Part shown: in pieces, positions 1 to 8,858 of the stretch
How positions within the stretch are numbered: position 1 is the first letter of the stretch
Layout of the letters: each line of letters opens with the position of its first letter
Source: an uncultured Peptostreptococcaceae bacterium
GTDB taxonomy: Bacteria > Bacillota > Clostridia > Peptostreptococcales > Peptostreptococcaceae
Assembly: GCA_947072565.1 (NCBI GenBank)
Contig: CAMTIM010000057.1
Coordinates: 1-35,307, forward strand
DNA: 35,307 bases
Direction: 5' to 3'
Translations under genes and position numbers: made by a program
Notes under the pieces: model-generated
The model's database searches: none
What the model was told of the DNA's origin: nothing
The model's input: the letters and a program-made list of their open reading frames with translations, nothing else

Positions 1-155
1 TGATAAATTTAATTTAAATTAATATGAGAATTAGGATACTTATACTAAACTAAATGTAATTTAATATAAACTTAGAAAAATAACTAATCCTTTATGTGTT
101 TGAAATACTGATATATAAAGAAAATGATGAAAATAAAATAAAAATAAAAAAACAC

Positions 156-183
156 TTGAAAAAATATTAAAAAATTGTATAAT
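156..183 (+). promoter_or_regulatory. Candidate sigma-A promoter of the spe operon
   Basis: TTGAAA at 156-161 and a consensus TATAAT at 178-183 are separated by 16 bases, which puts the start of transcription near 190 and leaves an untranslated leader of about 85 bases before speA. The rest of 1-275 is extremely AT-rich and shows no ORF with a ribosome binding site. In such AT-rich DNA chance matches occur, so this is a prediction. Confidence 0.5.
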
Positions 184-275
184 TAATAAAGTAAGTTTAA
201 TAAAAATAAACAAAAAAAATAGTTATAGTGATATTTGTAAAAAAAGTAAGTGATTAATGGAAAGGAGGACACAAC

Positions 276-1727
276 ATGCAGGATGAAATTTATGGTAAAA
301 TACCTCTTTTGGATAACCTAAAAAAATACTCAATTAAAGATATAACTTGTTTTGATGTCCCGGGTCATGTAAGAAATAGAGGCGTTAAAATTTTAAATGA
401 ATATTTCGGGGACAATATCATGAATATGGATATAAACTCATCTCCAAGAATGGATAATGTATCAAACCCTCAAAGTATAATAAAAGAAGCAGAAGGTTTG
501 TTAGCCAAAGCATACAAAAGTAAAAATGCTTTTTTTATAACTAATGGAACAACACAGGCTATACATGCAATGATATTGGCTACAATAAATCCGGGTGATA
601 AGGTTCTTCTACCAAGGAATATTCATAAGTCAGTTATAAATGCACTTATTTTAAGTGGAGGCCATCCTATATTTATACAACCTGAGTTTTGTGATGATTT
701 AGGAATAAGTTTAAATGTTGATCATTATAAAGTAAAAGATATAATTGATAAAACTGAGGATATAAAAGCTATATTTTTATTAAATCCAACGTATTATGGA
801 ATGTGTTGTGAATTAAAAGAAATAATTGACATATGTAATGAGAAAAATATTTTAGTATTAGTAGACGAAGCTCATGGAGCACACTTTCCATTTAATGATG
901 AATTACCTGTATCAGCTATGGAATTAGGAGCCCATATGAGTGCAGTGAGCATTCATAAAACAGGAGGCGCACTTACTCAAGCTTCAGCACTTTTAATAAA
1001 TGAAAACATAGATGCTAAAAAAGTTAAACAAATTATAAATATGCTACAATCAACATCTGCATCATATTTACTTATGGCAAGTATTGATGGAGCTAGGCAT
1101 AATTTAGTAGAAAATGGTCACGGTCAGTTATTAAATGCTTTAAAACTTTCAAGGTATGCAAAATCAAGAATAAACAAAGTGAATAATATAAAAGTTATCT
1201 CTAAGGAACTTATAGGTACTAAAGGTGTAAGTTATCTAGATGAAACTAAATTATGTATAAACGTAAGAAAGCTTAATTTAACAGGCTTTGAAGTTTATGA
1301 TTTACTTTATAAAGAATTTGATATACAACCAGAAATGGCGGATTTATACAATGTATTAGCACTTGTATCTATTGGAACTACAAAGGAAGATATTGATAAA
1401 CTTATAAATGCATTAGAAATAATATCTACTATAAGTAGCAAAAATCAAAATACAAAAAATATAAAAATAAAGCAAATAAAACCTATAGTAAAGCTTAATC
1501 CAAGAGAAGCATTTTACTCAAACAAAGAAAATTTAGCACTAAATGATTGTGTAGATAGAGTCTGTGGGGAAAGTATAATGGCTTATCCACCTGGAATACC
1601 TATAATAGCACCAGGAGAATTGATTACTAAAGAGATTATTGATTATATAAAACTATTAAAAGATAATAATGCATATTTATGCGATATGAATGACAAAAAT
1701 CTAGAAACGATACTAGTTATAAGTTAA
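276..1727 (+). CDS. speA: Arginine decarboxylase (Orn/Lys/Arg decarboxylase family), SpeA
   Basis: A PLP-dependent fold-type I decarboxylase of 483 residues, close to the roughly 490 residues of the short Firmicute SpeA type. The N-terminal FDVPGH motif, the DEAHGAH segment and the PLP lysine in SIHKTGG (Lys228, after His227) are all visible. Substrate choice among arginine, lysine and ornithine cannot be read from the motifs alone, but the gene is followed by AdoMet decarboxylase, spermidine synthase and agmatinase, which fits arginine to agmatine plus CO2 in the cytoplasm. The ATG is preceded by AAGGAGG at 262-268, so the start is secure. It is the first gene of the operon and lies 27 bases before speD. 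Confidence 0.93.
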   Translation: MQDEIYGKIPLLDNLKKYSIKDITCFDVPGHVRNRGVKILNEYFGDNIMNMDINSSPRMDNVSNPQSIIKEAEGLLAKAYKSKNAFFITNGTTQAIHAMILATINPGDKVLLPRNIHKSVINALILSGGHPIFIQPEFCDDLGISLNVDHYKVKDIIDKTEDIKAIFLLNPTYYGMCCELKEIIDICNEKNILVLVDEAHGAHFPFNDELPVSAMELGAHMSAVSIHKTGGALTQASALLINENIDAKKVKQIINMLQSTSASYLLMASIDGARHNLVENGHGQLLNALKLSRYAKSRINKVNNIKVISKELIGTKGVSYLDETKLCINVRKLNLTGFEVYDLLYKEFDIQPEMADLYNVLALVSIGTTKEDIDKLINALEIISTISSKNQNTKNIKIKQIKPIVKLNPREAFYSNKENLALNDCVDRVCGESIMAYPPGIPIIAPGELITKEIIDYIKLLKDNNAYLCDMNDKNLETILVIS

Positions 1728-1754
1728 AAATAAATATTTAGGAGAGTGGTTATT

Positions 1755-2168
1755 ATGCAATTTGAAACATTAGGACGCCATATATTAGTTGAATACTATA
1801 ATTGTGATGAGGAGATTTTAAAAGATCCCAAAAACATAGAAAAATATATGAATGATTCAGCATTAAACGCAAAAGCGACAATAGTAGATTCGGTATTTCA
1901 TCATTTCAATCCTTGGGGTGTGTCTGGTGCAGTTATAATTGCAGAGTCTCATTTAACAATACATACTTGGCCGGAATATGGATATGCAGCTGCTGATTTT
2001 TTCACTTGTGGAGACATAGATCCTTGGAAAAGCTTTGAATTATTAGAAGAACTATTAAAAGCAGAGAGAAGTGAATCAACAGAAATACCAAGAGGATTAA
2101 CATCAAAGATACAAAAATTTTCAAAAAAAGATTTAGGCAAAATTACTTTTAAGCCTGAAGCTATATAA
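1755..2168 (+). CDS. speD: S-adenosylmethionine decarboxylase proenzyme, SpeD
   Basis: Makes decarboxylated AdoMet, the aminopropyl donor for spermidine synthase. The prokaryotic class 1B proenzyme cleaves itself at a Glu-Ser bond to form a pyruvoyl group; here that bond is in [12 protein letters not shown], with Ser65 as the pyruvoyl-forming residue. The His in IHTWPE and the Cys in DFFTCG match the processing and proton-donor residues of the family. The reading frame opens with a GTG at 1746, but that codon almost touches the GGAGAG at 1741-1745. The ATG at 1755 has proper spacing and gives 137 residues beginning MQFETLGRH, as in relatives. It is separated from speE by a structured 238-base gap. 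Confidence 0.94.
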   Translation: MQFETLGRHILVEYYNCDEEILKDPKNIEKYMNDSALNAKATIVDSVFHHFNPWGVSGAVIIAESHLTIHTWPEYGYAAADFFTCGDIDPWKSFELLEELLKAERSESTEIPRGLTSKIQKFSKKDLGKITFKPEAI

Positions 2169-2201
2169 GTAAATAATGCCTATGAAAATAGCTTAATTAT
2201 A

Positions 2202-2350
2202 AAATTAATTAAATGGTTGCACCCAGTTAATTAATTTATAAAGCTTTAAAATTTAGCAATATGGAAACTTGCAATTTCCAGCTAATAAAAATAAATTTGA
2301 ACTAATATTATAACATAAATATATGCAATAAACAAATTTGCATAGTTATG
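2202..2350 (+). promoter_or_regulatory. Three-hairpin structured element between speD and speE
   Basis: The 238-base gap between speD and speE contains no ORF but three good hairpins. Hairpin 1 (2202-2237) has an 11-bp AT stem plus TGG/CCA closing a loop TTGCAC. Hairpin 2 (2253-2285) has TTAGC/GCTAA and TGGAAA/TTTCCA closing a loop CTTGCAA. Hairpin 3 (2314-2350) has CATAA/TTATG and TATGCAA/TTGCATA. Loop 1 (UUGCA) is complementary to UGCAA in loop 2, so a kissing interaction is possible. None is followed by a clear U-tract, so they are not ordinary terminators. An RNA leader controlling speE-speB is an inference; I recognise no known riboswitch. Confidence 0.5.
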
Positions 2351-2406
2351 AAGTAAGAATAACAATAAATATATAAATTATTAAAATAGGTTTTGGAGGT
2401 AGTATT

Positions 2407-3261
2407 ATGGAACTTTGGTATACAGAACAATGGACTGATAATGTACGCTTTTCAATAAAGGTAGAAAAACATTTATTTAGTGAAAAATCAGACTTTCAAC
2501 AAGTGGACGTATTTGATAGCAAAGAGTTTGGAAAATTTTTAACACTAGATGGTCTTATGATGGTAAGTTATAAAGATGAATTTATCTATCATGATATGAT
2601 AGTTCATACTCCTATGGCTACTAATATGAATATAAAAAATGTATTAGTTATAGGTGGTGGAGATGGAGGAACTGTAAGAGAACTTACTCGTTATCCACAA
2701 ATTGAAAAGATAGATATGGTTGAAATAGATAAGATGGTAGTAGATGTATCAAGAAAGTACATTGATATATGTGCATGCAAACTAGATGATGAAAGAGTTA
2801 ACTTATATTATGAGGATGGAGTAGCTTTTGTTAAAAATTCTAAAGATGGCGTTTATGACTTAATAATAGTCGATTCAACAGATCCAATAGGACCAGGAGA
2901 AGGGTTATTTTCACTAGATTTTTATAATGATTGTTATAGAGTGTTAAGCGATGATGGAATACTTGTAAATCAAAATGAAAGTCCATACTTTGATTTTAAC
3001 GCTAAAGAAATGAAAAGAGCAAATGAAAAGATAAAAAATATATTCCCTATAGCTAAAGTTTATCAAGCTCATATACCAACTTATCCATCAGGGCACTGGT
3101 TATTTGGATTTGCCTCTAAAAAATTAGATCCAACAAAACATCAAAATAAAGAAGATTGGGAAAATTTAAAACTTAAAACTAAATACTATAATAGTGACAT
3201 ACATCAAGGAGCATTTATGTTGCCTCAATATGTTAAGGATATGCTAAATGAAGAAAAATAA
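2407..3261 (+). CDS. speE: Spermidine synthase, SpeE
   Basis: A polyamine aminopropyltransferase of 284 residues, the usual family length. It transfers the aminopropyl group of decarboxylated AdoMet to putrescine. The Rossmann-fold glycine motif VIGGGDGGTVREL, the catalytic region VDSTDPIGPGEGLFS (Asp156 in the Asp-Ser-Thr-Asp motif) and the C-terminal YPSGHW block are all present. The start is set by GGAGGT just upstream of ATG 2407. Its last 14 bases overlap agmatinase, which suggests coupled translation. The enzyme is cytoplasmic. Confidence 0.95.
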   Translation: MELWYTEQWTDNVRFSIKVEKHLFSEKSDFQQVDVFDSKEFGKFLTLDGLMMVSYKDEFIYHDMIVHTPMATNMNIKNVLVIGGGDGGTVRELTRYPQIEKIDMVEIDKMVVDVSRKYIDICACKLDDERVNLYYEDGVAFVKNSKDGVYDLIIVDSTDPIGPGEGLFSLDFYNDCYRVLSDDGILVNQNESPYFDFNAKEMKRANEKIKNIFPIAKVYQAHIPTYPSGHWLFGFASKKLDPTKHQNKEDWENLKLKTKYYNSDIHQGAFMLPQYVKDMLNEEK

Positions 3262-4138
3262 TTTTTCGCATATAACTAATTTCATGGCAATGGATGCTAT
3301 TTATGAACAAGCAAATGTAGTTGTTTATGGTGTAGGATTTGATGGGACTACTTCAAATAGACCGGGAACTAGATTTGCAAGTAGTGCTATGAGGCTTGAA
3401 TTTGATGGACTTGAAACTTACAGCCCAATGCTAAATTTAGATTTAGACGATTTTAAAGTTTGCGATATAGGAGACTTAGAACTAAGCATAGGAAATACTG
3501 ATAAAGTATTAGAAGAAATATATGAAGGAACTAAAGAAATAGTAAATGATAATAAAGTACCTTTTATGATAGGTGGAGAACATTTAGTAACACTTCCTGC
3601 TTTTAAAGCAGTATATGAAAAATATAAGGATGTATATATAATTCATTTTGACGCTCATACAGACCTTAGAGAAAGTTACAATAATAATAAAAATTCTCAT
3701 GCAACAGTAATAAAAAGAATATGGGATATAGTGGGGGATAATAAGATATTCCAATTTGGGATAAGATCGGGAACTAAAGATGAATTTAACTTTGCATTAA
3801 AAGAAAAGCATACTTATATGGAAGTATCAACTATAAATACTTTTGAAACAATAGTTAAAAATTTAGAAGGTAAAAATGTTTATTTAACAATAGACTTAGA
3901 TGTATTAGACCCTTCAATATTTCCTGGAACTGGAACACCAGAACCTGGTGGTATAACGTATAGAGAATTAGAAAATACTTTTAAAATATTAAAAAATATA
4001 AATATAAACTTAGTAGGTTGTGATATAGTTGAGCTTAGTCCGGATTATGATAATTCGAGTGTATCTACAGTAACAGCATGTAAGGTACTAAGAGAGTTGA
4101 TACTTATAATTTGTGATAAACTAAAATTGAAAAACTAA
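3248..4138 (+). CDS. speB: Agmatinase, SpeB (ureohydrolase family)
   Basis: Hydrolyses agmatine to putrescine and urea, closing the path from arginine to putrescine. The binuclear manganese site of the arginase/agmatinase family is intact: GGEH (His112), the D-A-H-x-D cluster HFDAHTDLR (Asp135, His137, Asp139) and TIDLDVLDPS. The 296-residue length is normal. Agmatinase rather than arginase follows from its place directly behind speA, speD and speE. The start ATG lies inside the 3' end of speE, with AAGGA at 3234-3238 as the ribosome binding site. A strong terminator follows, so this is the last gene of the operon. Confidence 0.93.
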   Translation: MKKNNFSHITNFMAMDAIYEQANVVVYGVGFDGTTSNRPGTRFASSAMRLEFDGLETYSPMLNLDLDDFKVCDIGDLELSIGNTDKVLEEIYEGTKEIVNDNKVPFMIGGEHLVTLPAFKAVYEKYKDVYIIHFDAHTDLRESYNNNKNSHATVIKRIWDIVGDNKIFQFGIRSGTKDEFNFALKEKHTYMEVSTINTFETIVKNLEGKNVYLTIDLDVLDPSIFPGTGTPEPGGITYRELENTFKILKNININLVGCDIVELSPDYDNSSVSTVTACKVLRELILIICDKLKLKN

Positions 4139-4175
4139 TTTATATATAATAAATAAATTTAAATAGTTTTAAGAG

Positions 4176-4209
4176 AAAGCATAGTGGTGAAAACTAACCA
4201 CTATGCTTT
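4176..4209 (+). terminator. Terminator of the spe operon
   Basis: A perfect 13-bp inverted repeat (AAAGCATAGTGGT with its complement) around a loop of 8 bases, starting 37 bases after the speB stop. The A-rich left and T-rich right flanks make it a plausible intrinsic terminator. Confidence 0.85.
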
Positions 4210-4295
4210 ATTTAAATATATCATTATTTATAAAATTGGAATATATAAATAGTGATATAATATAAAGTAAGGAAGATGATAGGGGTGGGGGGATT

Positions 4296-5537
4296 TTGGA
4301 TAGCACAAAAAATGTAAGAAAAATAAATAAAAACATATATTTGTTTTTAATAATAAACCTAATAGCATCTTTTTCTATGGGTATTTTTAATATGTTCGTA
4401 GGGATATATTTAAAAGAAGTTGGATATCAAGAACAATTTGTAGGTAATATATTATCTATAAATACTTTTGCAATAGCAATGGCGTCTATTCCAAGTGCAT
4501 ATTTTATAGAAAAAATAGGTAGAAAGAAAAGTTTTATCTTAGGATTTATTTGTATATCTATAGGTTCTAGTTTTTTAGTAATATTCAAAAATCCTATAAT
4601 AATAATATTAATGTCTATAATAAACGGGTTTGGAATGAGCATAAAGTCAACTGCTGAAGGAATGTATATAGTTGAAAATACTTGTGAAGAACAACGAGTT
4701 TCAGTTTTTAGTACAAATTTTGTGATTTCTAATGTGGGAATGATGAGCTCATCTTTTTTAGGTGGAGTTTTATCTTCATATATGGGAAATTATTTTTCAT
4801 CTAAGACAGCAATAATGTATATATTTTTAATGTCTTCAATACTATCTTTAATTGCATTAATACCTATATTTTTTATGAAAGAACCAAAACAATTAAAGTC
4901 TAGAAATTTTAAAGATTGTATAAAAGGGTATATAAGCATATTAAATAAAAATGTAATTAGTTTTATGATCTATAATAGCTTAATTGGCATAGGTGCGGGG
5001 ATGATAGTTCCATTTTTTAGTGTATATCTAAAATATTCTATGAATATAAGTGATGGAATTGTTGGGTCCATATTGTCTATTTCTCAATTTGGATGTATAG
5101 TAGGGGGAATGATTATACCTTTTATATCAGCAAAGATTGGAAAACAACGTTCAATAATAATGTGTCAATTAATATCAATACCGTTTTTATTATCAATAGC
5201 ATTTCCACAAGGTCTGTTTATAATAACTGTATCTTTTTTTATGAGAAATGGGCTTATGAATATGGCTATGCCATTAATTCAAAATTTATCTATGGAAATG
5301 ATAGCAGAGGAAGATAGGACAAATATGAGTAGTTTAATGTCATTGTCAGGTAATATAAGTAGAGCGATAGGTATAGCAATAGGTGGATTTTTAATGCAAA
5401 ATGTATCATATACAGCACCGTATTACTTTACGGTACTATTTTATATAATAGCAGTATCGTTATTTGTGTATATCTATAAACAAGGTGCTAAAATAAAAAA
5501 AGATAGCTTATGTATTAATTTAATAAATAAAGATTAA
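4296..5537 (+). CDS. MFS transporter (drug/metabolite exporter type)
   Basis: A 413-residue integral membrane protein with about 12 hydrophobic segments in two halves. The intracellular loop motif between TM2 and TM3 appears as IEKIGRKKSFILG, typical of the major facilitator superfamily, and the second half contains AKIGKQRS at the equivalent place. The substrate cannot be told from the sequence; position after the polyamine operon could suggest polyamine or drug export, but a terminator separates them. It starts with TTG at 4296 behind an unusually G-rich Shine-Dalgarno stretch at 4282-4292. No ATG nearby has a better ribosome binding site. Confidence 0.85.
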   Translation: MDSTKNVRKINKNIYLFLIINLIASFSMGIFNMFVGIYLKEVGYQEQFVGNILSINTFAIAMASIPSAYFIEKIGRKKSFILGFICISIGSSFLVIFKNPIIIILMSIINGFGMSIKSTAEGMYIVENTCEEQRVSVFSTNFVISNVGMMSSSFLGGVLSSYMGNYFSSKTAIMYIFLMSSILSLIALIPIFFMKEPKQLKSRNFKDCIKGYISILNKNVISFMIYNSLIGIGAGMIVPFFSVYLKYSMNISDGIVGSILSISQFGCIVGGMIIPFISAKIGKQRSIIMCQLISIPFLLSIAFPQGLFIITVSFFMRNGLMNMAMPLIQNLSMEMIAEEDRTNMSSLMSLSGNISRAIGIAIGGFLMQNVSYTAPYYFTVLFYIIAVSLFVYIYKQGAKIKKDSLCINLINKD

Positions 5538-5591
5538 TAAATAGTTTTTATTATGTTAATATAAATATAAAACTTAAATTGGGAGGGCATT

Positions 5592-5771
5592 ATGCTAGAA
5601 AACGGAAAGACTATATGTAGCTGTAAAAACACAAAATGCCAAAGATTTGGAAAATGTATAGAGTGCATAAAACATCATAAAGATCACAACAATAAATTAC
5701 CTTATTGTAAAGTACCTGAGAATATAGATGCAGCTAAAAAAATCAGTGGATTTTCTCATGTAATTTGTTAG
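5592..5771 (+). CDS. Small Cys-rich cytosolic protein (DUF6485-like)
   Basis: A 59-residue protein with a good Shine-Dalgarno sequence (GGGAGGG at 5581-5587). It has Cys at 9, 11, 16, 22, 25, 39 and 59 and His29, His30 and His33, arranged as CSC, KNTKC, GKCIECIKHHK and LPYC. The pattern resembles the small clostridial family I know as DUF6485, which is probably metal-binding, but I could not search for it. Function is unknown. It lies 54 bases after the MFS gene and may be co-transcribed with it, because the next terminator follows this gene. Confidence 0.7.
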   Translation: MLENGKTICSCKNTKCQRFGKCIECIKHHKDHNNKLPYCKVPENIDAAKKISGFSHVIC

Positions 5772-5822
5772 AGTATAAGATTATATAATAACTAAAAGAT
5801 TAAAAAATAAATACATTAATGG

Positions 5823-5857
5823 TAAAGCACAAGATAAGTAATTGTCTTGGTGCTTTA
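5823..5857 (+). terminator. Intrinsic terminator after the Cys-rich protein
   Basis: TAAAGCAC pairs with GTGCTTTA, extended by AAGA/TCTT with one bulged G, and is followed by ATTTTA. It separates the MFS/small-protein unit from dinG. Confidence 0.75.
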
Positions 5858-5940
5858 TTTTAATGTGAATGCAAATTATATAAATTAAAATCTTAAGATG
5901 CTCTAAATTAATATATCATTAGTAAAGAAGGAGAAAAAAT

Positions 5941-7950
5941 ATGTTTTGGTTTTCAGATAGTAAAAATAAAGCTAAAGATAGTTTAGATAAATACGAACAG
6001 CTAGAAAAATTAGTATGGGACTTTTTTATGGAAGAAATTCCAAAGTTAGGATTTGAACAAAGAGAAGGCCAGGAAGATATGGCACTTGATATTTGTTATA
6101 GTATAAAAGAAAAAAAACATACAATAGTAGAAGCAGGAGTTGGAATAGGAAAATCTTATGCATATATTGTGCCTCTACTTTATTATAATCTTTTACTTAA
6201 TAAACCAATATTAATAGCTACTTCAACAATAGCACTTCAAGAACAATTAATAAAAGATGTAAAAAAAATATGTTCTTATATAAAGCATAGGCCTGAAATA
6301 ATATTAGCAAAAGGTATGACTCATTTTGCTTGTAGGAAACGAGCTGATGAATACTTCAAGGATAATAACAAAATCAATGAAGAAGATGAAATACTATACC
6401 AATATATACAAAACGGAATTGTTGATAAAAGATTTATAAACTTAGAAATAAATGATGATATGTGGGAAAATGTATCTATAAAGAGTACAGACCATAGTAA
6501 ATGTGAGTACTTTAAGACGTGTAGATTTATGAGACTTAGAAATGATATGTTAGAGACTAAAGGAGTTATACTTTGTAATCAGGACTTATTAACAGTACAT
6601 TTTCAAAAACTTAGAAAAGGTCACAAAGGGTTATTAAGTGAGGATATAGATTTAATAGTGATAGATGAAGCTCATAATTTAGAAGACAAAGTAAGAAATT
6701 CACTTATCGAAAGTTATAGTAAAAACAGTATAAAGAATTTAATTAAAGAATCTAGAAATAGTATTAAAAAAGTTAGTATTAAAAATACCCTAGATTTAGA
6801 AATTAAAAATGCAAATGACATATTAAATTTATTGTTTTTAGAGTTAGAAAAACAAATCAAAGTTCAAGTAAAGGAAAATTTAAAATTTAAAAATAATGAT
6901 ATAGAAAGATTTTTTATAAATGTTGAAAATATCAAAACTCTAATATATAAAATACAAAAACAAATTAAAATAATATATGAAAAAGTTCAATTTTATAGTG
7001 ATACCAATTTAAGTGAAGAGATAATTGAAAGCCTAGCAGACTTAGATTTATTCTTAAATAATATATTAGATGAAAATTCTAATGATTTATTTTGGATGGA
7101 AAAAAATCGTAATATAGAAATTTTTTCATGTCCTAAAAATATAGATAAAGAAATAAGTAAATTATACTTTGATAAAACAAAAACTACTATACTAACTTCG
7201 GCTACAATTGCAGATAAAAACAAAGGAGAAGAAAAGGACAGATATGAATACTTTATAAAAAATACAGGATTCAAGGTTGAGGATGGATTCTTAGCTAGTC
7301 CCAAATACTCTCCTTTTAATTATAATAAAAATGCAATGATTTATTGCGCAGAAAATATGCCACACCCAACTTATGAAAGAGAGGAATTTATAAAAAGGGG
7401 AACAGAAGAAATAATAAAACTAATAGATATTACTAAAGGTAAGGCTCTGATATTATTTACGTCAAAGAATGATTTAAATGAAGTATATAACATATTGAAT
7501 AAAAAGAATCTTGGATATAATTTGTTAAGACAGAGTATGTCATCATCACAAGATGAGATACTAGACGAATTTAAAAAAGACGAGGATTCTATACTTCTAG
7601 CTACAGGTACATTTTGGGAAGGTATTGATATTCCAGGTAAAGCTTTGTCAAATTTAATAATATTTAGATTGCCATTTCCAGTGCCAGATCCTATTATTGA
7701 ATATAAAAGAAACACTAGCAAGGATTTTTTGATGGAGGTTAGTGTACCGTATATGATAGTTAAACTTAGACAAGGTATAGGAAGGCTAATTAGAAAAGAT
7801 AATGACAATGGAATAGTGGCAATACTTGACTCAAGAATAGCATCGAATTCAAATAGCAGATATAAAGATGTTGTATTTGATTCAATTCCTATCAAAAATA
7901 TAAGTAGTAATATTGAATATATAAAGAAATTTTATAATAATCATTTATAA
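5941..7950 (+). CDS. dinG: DinG-type ATP-dependent DNA helicase (XPD-like, Fe-S)
   Basis: A superfamily 2 helicase of 669 residues. Walker A is AGVGIGKS (Lys71), the DEAH box is at 242-245, and the C-terminal motif VI reads RQGIGRLIR. Between motifs I and II lie four cysteines (131, 188, 194, 212), the arrangement expected for the 4Fe-4S cluster of XPD/DinG helicases. There is no N-terminal exonuclease domain, unlike the longer Bacillus DinG proteins. The family unwinds DNA 5' to 3', including D-loops and R-loops, in repair. It appears to be transcribed alone, from between the terminator at 5823-5857 and the cbiM region. Confidence 0.9.
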   Translation: MFWFSDSKNKAKDSLDKYEQLEKLVWDFFMEEIPKLGFEQREGQEDMALDICYSIKEKKHTIVEAGVGIGKSYAYIVPLLYYNLLLNKPILIATSTIALQEQLIKDVKKICSYIKHRPEIILAKGMTHFACRKRADEYFKDNNKINEEDEILYQYIQNGIVDKRFINLEINDDMWENVSIKSTDHSKCEYFKTCRFMRLRNDMLETKGVILCNQDLLTVHFQKLRKGHKGLLSEDIDLIVIDEAHNLEDKVRNSLIESYSKNSIKNLIKESRNSIKKVSIKNTLDLEIKNANDILNLLFLELEKQIKVQVKENLKFKNNDIERFFINVENIKTLIYKIQKQIKIIYEKVQFYSDTNLSEEIIESLADLDLFLNNILDENSNDLFWMEKNRNIEIFSCPKNIDKEISKLYFDKTKTTILTSATIADKNKGEEKDRYEYFIKNTGFKVEDGFLASPKYSPFNYNKNAMIYCAENMPHPTYEREEFIKRGTEEIIKLIDITKGKALILFTSKNDLNEVYNILNKKNLGYNLLRQSMSSSQDEILDEFKKDEDSILLATGTFWEGIDIPGKALSNLIIFRLPFPVPDPIIEYKRNTSKDFLMEVSVPYMIVKLRQGIGRLIRKDNDNGIVAILDSRIASNSNSRYKDVVFDSIPIKNISSNIEYIKKFYNNHL

Positions 7951-8009
7951 TATCATTTAGAATACGATTTCCTGGGTAATATAGCTTAGTTTAAAATATA
8001 TGCAAGATT

Positions 8010-8047
8010 TGTCAAAATTTCGTCAAGGTTTTGACATAATAATGACA
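8010..8047 (+). promoter_or_regulatory. Operator-like inverted repeat upstream of cbiMN
   Basis: TGTCAAAA (8010-8017) and TTTTGACA (8029-8036) form a perfect 8-bp inverted repeat. The same TGTCA core recurs as CGTCAAGG between them and as ATGACA at 8042-8047. TTGACA at 8031-8036 could be a -35 element; no ideally spaced -10 is obvious, the best TATAAT being at 8059-8064, 22 bases away. A regulator binding site in front of cbiMN is an inference from symmetry and position. Confidence 0.4.
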
Positions 8048-8126
8048 CAATTTATATGTATAATAAGTTTGTAATAAAAAATAAAATTATAAATAAACAA
8101 AAGTGTATTAAAGAGGGAGAGATTAG

Positions 8127-8858
8127 ATGAAAAAATTAAAATTAGTATTAGCATCTGCATTTATGTTAGTAATATTAAATCCAATTTATTCAAATGCGAT
8201 GCATATAATGGAAGGCTTTTTACCGATGAAATGGTCTATTATATGGAGTATTATATTTATACCATTTTTCTTAGTAGGTGTAAAATCTATAAATAAAATA
8301 GTAAAAGAAGAGCCTAAAAAGAAAGTATTATTAGCTTTATGTGGAGCATTTGTATTTGTGCTATCTGCGCTAAAAATACCATCATTAACAGGTAGTTGTT
8401 CACATCCAACAGGGGTAGGATTAGGAGCAATATTATTTGGACCAAGCGTTATGGCAGTATTAGGAACAATAGTTCTTTTATTCCAAGCGCTACTTCTAGC
8501 ACACGGGGGGATAACAACACTAGGAGCAAACGCATTTTCAATGGCAATTGTTGGACCAATAGTTACATTTTGTATATTTAGATTTTTAAAGAAAAGAAAT
8601 GTTAAAATTGGAACAAATGTATTTATAAGTGCAGCTTTAGGTGATTTATGTACATATACAATAACAGCGCTTCAACTTGCATTAGCTTTTCCAGATGCAA
8701 CTGGTGGAGTTATGGTTTCTGCAGCTAAGTTTTTAGGGGTTTTCTTTATGACTCAAATACCAATAGCAATAGCAGAAGGTATCCTTACTACTGTAATTTA
8801 TAACTTAATAACTACAAGAGAAGGAAAGGAAGTGGACTATGATGAGTTCCAATGCTAA
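8127..8858 (+). CDS. cbiM: Cobalt ECF transporter S component, CbiM
   Basis: The substrate-specific membrane subunit of the cobalt energy-coupling-factor transporter, 243 residues. The N-terminus looks like a cleavable signal ending in YSNA, after which the mature protein would begin MHIMEGFLP, the conserved metal-binding start of CbiM/NikM in which the terminal Met-His amine and imidazole bind the metal. Further conserved features are GSCSHPTGVG, HGGITTLGANAFSMAIVGP and several membrane helices. It overlaps cbiN. No cobalamin riboswitch is found in front of it, although this is the usual control of cobalt uptake in clostridia; instead there is an operator-like repeat. Confidence 0.93.
   Translation: MKKLKLVLASAFMLVILNPIYSNAMHIMEGFLPMKWSIIWSIIFIPFFLVGVKSINKIVKEEPKKKVLLALCGAFVFVLSALKIPSLTGSCSHPTGVGLGAILFGPSVMAVLGTIVLLFQALLLAHGGITTLGANAFSMAIVGPIVTFCIFRFLKKRNVKIGTNVFISAALGDLCTYTITALQLALAFPDATGGVMVSAAKFLGVFFMTQIPIAIAEGILTTVIYNLITTREGKEVDYDEFQC

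Noticed and set aside
5093-5317. Second plus-strand frame of 74 codons within the MFS gene
   Set aside because: It overlaps transmembrane segments of the real frame and shows no ribosome binding site or protein family.
7371-7895. Minus-strand ORF of 174 codons inside dinG
   Set aside because: It lies wholly opposite the conserved helicase motifs, has Ser/Leu-rich composition typical of an antisense frame of AT-rich coding DNA, and no ribosome binding site was noticed.
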